NCBI GenBank assembly: GCA_964632795.1
Contig: CAZWEZ010000127.1
Coordinates: 1 to 8,666 of the forward strand
Direction: 5' to 3'
Length of the DNA stretch: 8,666 nucleotides
DNA from: CAZWEZ01 sp964632795
GTDB taxonomy: Bacteria; Pseudomonadota; Alphaproteobacteria; Rhodospirillales; 2-02-FULL-58-16
The notes beneath the pieces are model-generated. The model worked only from the letters and a program-made list of their open reading frames with translations, had not been told where the DNA came from and ran no database searches. The number at the start of each line of letters is the position of its first letter. Positions within the stretch are counted from its first letter, which is position 1. Shown here one piece after another: positions 7,140 through 8,666 of the stretch. Position numbers and translations under genes: made by a program.

Positions 7140-7148
7140 ATGCCCCGA

Positions 7149-7691
7149 TCATTCTCCCGTGCTGGTCGACTTCTTCTTTCCCTTGAGTTCCTTGCACCCG
7201 GAACTCGAGAACGGCAGGAGGGTGATCGCCCCGCTGCCCATGTCGACGGCCCCCTTCATGACGAAGACTTCCGACACCAGGTCCTGGTCCAGGGCGTGGT
7301 TGACGGCCATCAGCAATTGTTGGTCGACGCCCTCCAGATCGACGGTGCGGCCGTCATGAGAGGGAATCGGCGTCTCATAGAGGGTTTGCATCATGGCGTC
7401 GCGAATCCGCGGGGTGACCCGGCACACGGCGCCCACCTTCTTTTCGTCGTCGATCTTGAGGATGACGGTGATCGCCGTATGGACGGTCCGCTTGCGCCCG
7501 GGCAGCAGGACCGGGGCCATGAACGACGTCAACTGGACGTGCTTGGGGCCTTCCTCCCGGGGGCCGATCATCTCGGCGGGTTCCCCGGTGGGCTCCCCGG
7601 CCGGTTCCTCGGACTGGGCCAGGGCCGGGGCCGCCGTCCCGACCAGGAGGCACGATACGAGGACAGCCAGCAGTCCGTTCATGGGGCTCAT
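7149..7691 (-). CDS. Secreted FliL-like protein of unknown function
   Basis: The 180-residue product starts with a Sec signal peptide (MSPMNGLLAVLVSCLLVG) with likely cleavage after ALA at residue 25. An acidic Glu/Pro-rich linker (SEEPAGEPTGEPAE) follows, then a domain at about 65-165. The segment HTAITVILKIDDEKKVG, then RVTPRIRDAMMQTLYE and GVDQQLLMAVNHALDQ, resembles the FliL fold, which in flagellar FliL helps stator function. FliL keeps an uncleaved membrane anchor, whereas this protein seems to be released to the periplasm, and no flagellar genes are nearby. The similarity is therefore structural only. The C-terminus is very basic (ELKGKKKSTSTGE). ATG 7691 has a weak GGGAA about 10 nt upstream; ATG 7682 is an alternative. 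The gene lies between two repeat elements and is probably monocistronic. Confidence 0.8.
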   Translation of the reverse strand: MSPMNGLLAVLVSCLLVGTAAPALAQSEEPAGEPTGEPAEMIGPREEGPKHVQLTSFMAPVLLPGRKRTVHTAITVILKIDDEKKVGAVCRVTPRIRDAMMQTLYETPIPSHDGRTVDLEGVDQQLLMAVNHALDQDLVSEVFVMKGAVDMGSGAITLLPFSSSGCKELKGKKKSTSTGE

Positions 7692-7778
7692 ATATGATGT
7701 TCCCGGTCTGAATTCTGAATCTTCCCGCTTATCCGGCCAAATGGCAATGGCCTTCGTATGGGAATCCTATGATAGACT

Positions 7779-7952
7779 TAGAGCACGTCAGGATTGATTC
7801 GACTCGCCCGATCCATCCTTCGACACGCCGCTTCGCGGCTGCTCAGGATGAGGTTGTTGTTGAAATTCAAAGGAATTCCTCATCCTGAGCAGCGAGCGAA
7901 GCTCGCGTGTCGAAGGATGGCAGGCGGGTCCGATCAATCCTGACGTGCTCTA
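7779..7952. mobile_element. MITE-like element with TA flanks and nested hairpins
   Basis: This 174-bp non-coding element has perfect 18-bp terminal inverted repeats GAGCACGTCAGGATTGAT (7781-7798 and, inverted, 7933-7950). Each end is flanked by TA (7779-7780 and 7951-7952), as expected from a Tc1/mariner- or IS630-type transposase. Inside, a 16-bp pair 7813-7828/7905-7920 and a 16-bp pair 7838-7853/7878-7893 continue the inverted repeat to a 24-nt centre. Each half also carries its own small hairpin: GCCGC-TTC-GCGGC (7827-7839) and GCGAGC-GAA-GCTCGC (7892-7906). No transposase is encoded. It sits 5 bp beyond the GNAT stop codon. I recall similar CATCCTTCGA...CTCAGGATGAGG repeats as common in alphaproteobacterial genomes; that needs a search. 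Confidence 0.82.
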
Positions 7953-7957
7953 GACCA

Positions 7958-8461
7958 CTAAAGGTCGAGCGCCAGATAGATGGCGCCGTCCTTGGCCGGG
8001 TCGTGGTAGGGCGGACCGTCGGCGAAGCCCATCGAGCGGTAGAGCGCCCGCGCCTCGCCCATCTTCTCGAGCGTGTGCAGGACCATGCGGGCGTAGCCGG
8101 CCTCCCTGGCCTCGGCGATCAGCCGGCCGGCCAGCCGGCGGCCGAGGCCGCGACCGCGCCAGGGGGGCCGCACGTACAGCCGGCGCATCTCGCAGGCACC
8201 GCCCTCGAGCGGCCACAGGCCGGCGCCGCCGGCGATCCCGGCGTCGTCCCGGGCCAGCAGCAGCCGGCCCCGGGGCGGCGCGTAACCGCCGGGCAGGCCG
8301 CGCAGTTCCGCCTCGAAGCCTTCGAAGCACATGGGTTCGTCGAGCCAGTCGTGGTACTCGACGAACAGGGCGCGGACGTGCTCCATGTCCCCGCTCCCCG
8401 CGGCCTGGTCGATGACGATGGGTTCGGTTTGCCGTGGCATGGTCCGAGTGGTCTGTATCAT
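7958..8461 (-). CDS. GNAT family N-acetyltransferase
   Basis: The 167-residue product has the GNAT core. The acetyl-CoA pyrophosphate-binding motif A is at residues 92-115, MRRLYVRPPWRGRGLGRRLA, with RGRGLG at 102-107 matching R/Q-x-x-G-x-G/A. The preceding strand GIAGGAGLWPLEGGACEM and the motif B region LHTLEKMGEARALYRSMGF complete the fold. It would transfer acetyl from acetyl-CoA to an amine; the substrate (small molecule or protein) cannot be told from sequence. The length is normal for a single-domain member. The start is uncertain: ATG 8461 lies at the edge of a repeat unit and lacks a Shine-Dalgarno, and ATG 8440 (160 residues) has no better one. The MITE-like element begins 5 bp beyond its stop. 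GC content matches the chromosome. Confidence 0.88.
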   Translation of the reverse strand: MIQTTRTMPRQTEPIVIDQAAGSGDMEHVRALFVEYHDWLDEPMCFEGFEAELRGLPGGYAPPRGRLLLARDDAGIAGGAGLWPLEGGACEMRRLYVRPPWRGRGLGRRLAGRLIAEAREAGYARMVLHTLEKMGEARALYRSMGFADGPPYHDPAKDGAIYLALDL

Positions 8462-8470
8462 CTAAATTGC

Positions 8471-8584
8471 ACCCATACGATCGCTTTTCCCGTCCCCTCG
8501 GTAGGAGGGGGCGCGCCGGCGATACGGATACATCGTCAAGCGTTCCCGACACCCCGAGGGGGCGGGAAAGACGATCGTATGGGT
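8471..8584. repeat. Inverted pair of a 31-nt repeat (units A and B)
   Basis: Unit A (8471-8501, plus) begins ACCCATACGATCGCTTTTCC and continues to CCCCTCGG. Unit B (about 8554-8584, minus) is the same with three differences (28 of 31 identical). The 52 bp between them are GC-rich and show no gene. Unit A abuts the start of the GNAT gene, so the arms could act as an operator or form a cruciform. Their length and conservation also fit the terminal repeats of a small mobile element. Confidence 0.75.
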
Positions 8585-8644
8585 ACCATATGTCTGATCC
8601 AGGACACTAGTGTGGATAGAATCTAACATATGGTACCCATACGA
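8575..8644. repeat. 19-bp perfect inverted repeat (units B and C) at window edge
   Basis: TCGTATGGGTACCATATGT (8575-8593) and its exact complement (8626-8644) form 19-bp arms around a 32-bp loop that contains the palindrome ACACTAGTGT (8604-8613). The right arm is unit C, a third copy of the ACCCATACGA motif (8635-8644), followed by a diverged CGGCTTCCCG. Units A and C are also both preceded by ATCTAA (8460-8465 and 8621-8626). The repeat cluster may continue beyond the window. No coding region is convincing from 8462 to 8666. Confidence 0.8.
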
Positions 8645-8666
8645 CGGCTTCCCGAGTTCACCCGGA

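Noticed and set aside
7140..7697. 185-codon plus-strand open frame opposite the FliL-like gene
   Set aside because: Shadow; the minus-strand frame has a proper signal peptide and domain pattern.
7072..7952. Intrinsic terminators at the two large hairpins
   Set aside because: Neither is followed by a T-tract on either strand; they may still affect RNA ends but do not fit the Rho-independent pattern.
8582..8638. Cloning-vector polylinker (GGTACC, CATATG, ACTAGT sites clustered; TTAATTAA at 7098-7105)
   Set aside because: The sites fall inside inverted repeats related to unit A, which has no such sites, and no vector backbone is seen. Chance is the simpler explanation.
8460..8666. CRISPR array
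   Set aside because: The units alternate in orientation, differ in length and have irregular spacing, and no cas genes are present.

Overview
The window reads as chromosomal DNA of a GC-rich alphaproteobacterium, plausibly Rhodospirillales-like. The main evidence is a partial 16S rRNA gene whose shortened V3 region and leader boxA look alphaproteobacterial. The order-level guess is inference.

Layout. Positions 1-772 hold the 5' half of a 16S rRNA gene on the minus strand. Upstream of it are a structured leader (long hairpin, boxA) and a strong rrn-type promoter near 1047-1076. A second promoter points the other way, about 20 bp away, and leads into a rightward set: a small lipoprotein of unknown function (1191-1697), a thiolase (1721-2968) and a family III (CaiB/BaiF) CoA-transferase (2973-4202). 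The last two are separated by 4 nt and form a probable acyl-CoA metabolism unit. A convergent minus-strand gene (4215-5597) encodes a lipoprotein with TPRs, three SHOCT-like repeats and a C-terminal SPOR domain, probably acting at the cell envelope or septum.

From about 5650 to 7140 the GC content drops visibly. This island holds a small basic winged-helix-like protein (5715-5960, possibly from 6044) and a class I SAM-dependent methyltransferase (6041-6880), both on the minus strand. It is bordered on the right by a 68-bp near-perfect palindrome (7072-7139) and on the left by a spaced inverted repeat. It looks like accessory or transferred DNA.

The GC-rich background resumes with a secreted FliL-like protein (7149-7691, minus), a 174-bp MITE-like element flanked by TA (7779-7952), a GNAT acetyltransferase (7958-8461, minus), and a cluster of three related palindromic repeat units running to the window edge (about 8460-8666).

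The most noteworthy structures are the three unrelated palindromic repeat systems within 1.6 kb (7072-7139, 7779-7952, 8460-8666), the paired base changes in the MITE stems, and the low-GC methyltransferase/HTH island. No CRISPR array, tRNA, toxin-antitoxin pair or recognisable defence operon was seen.
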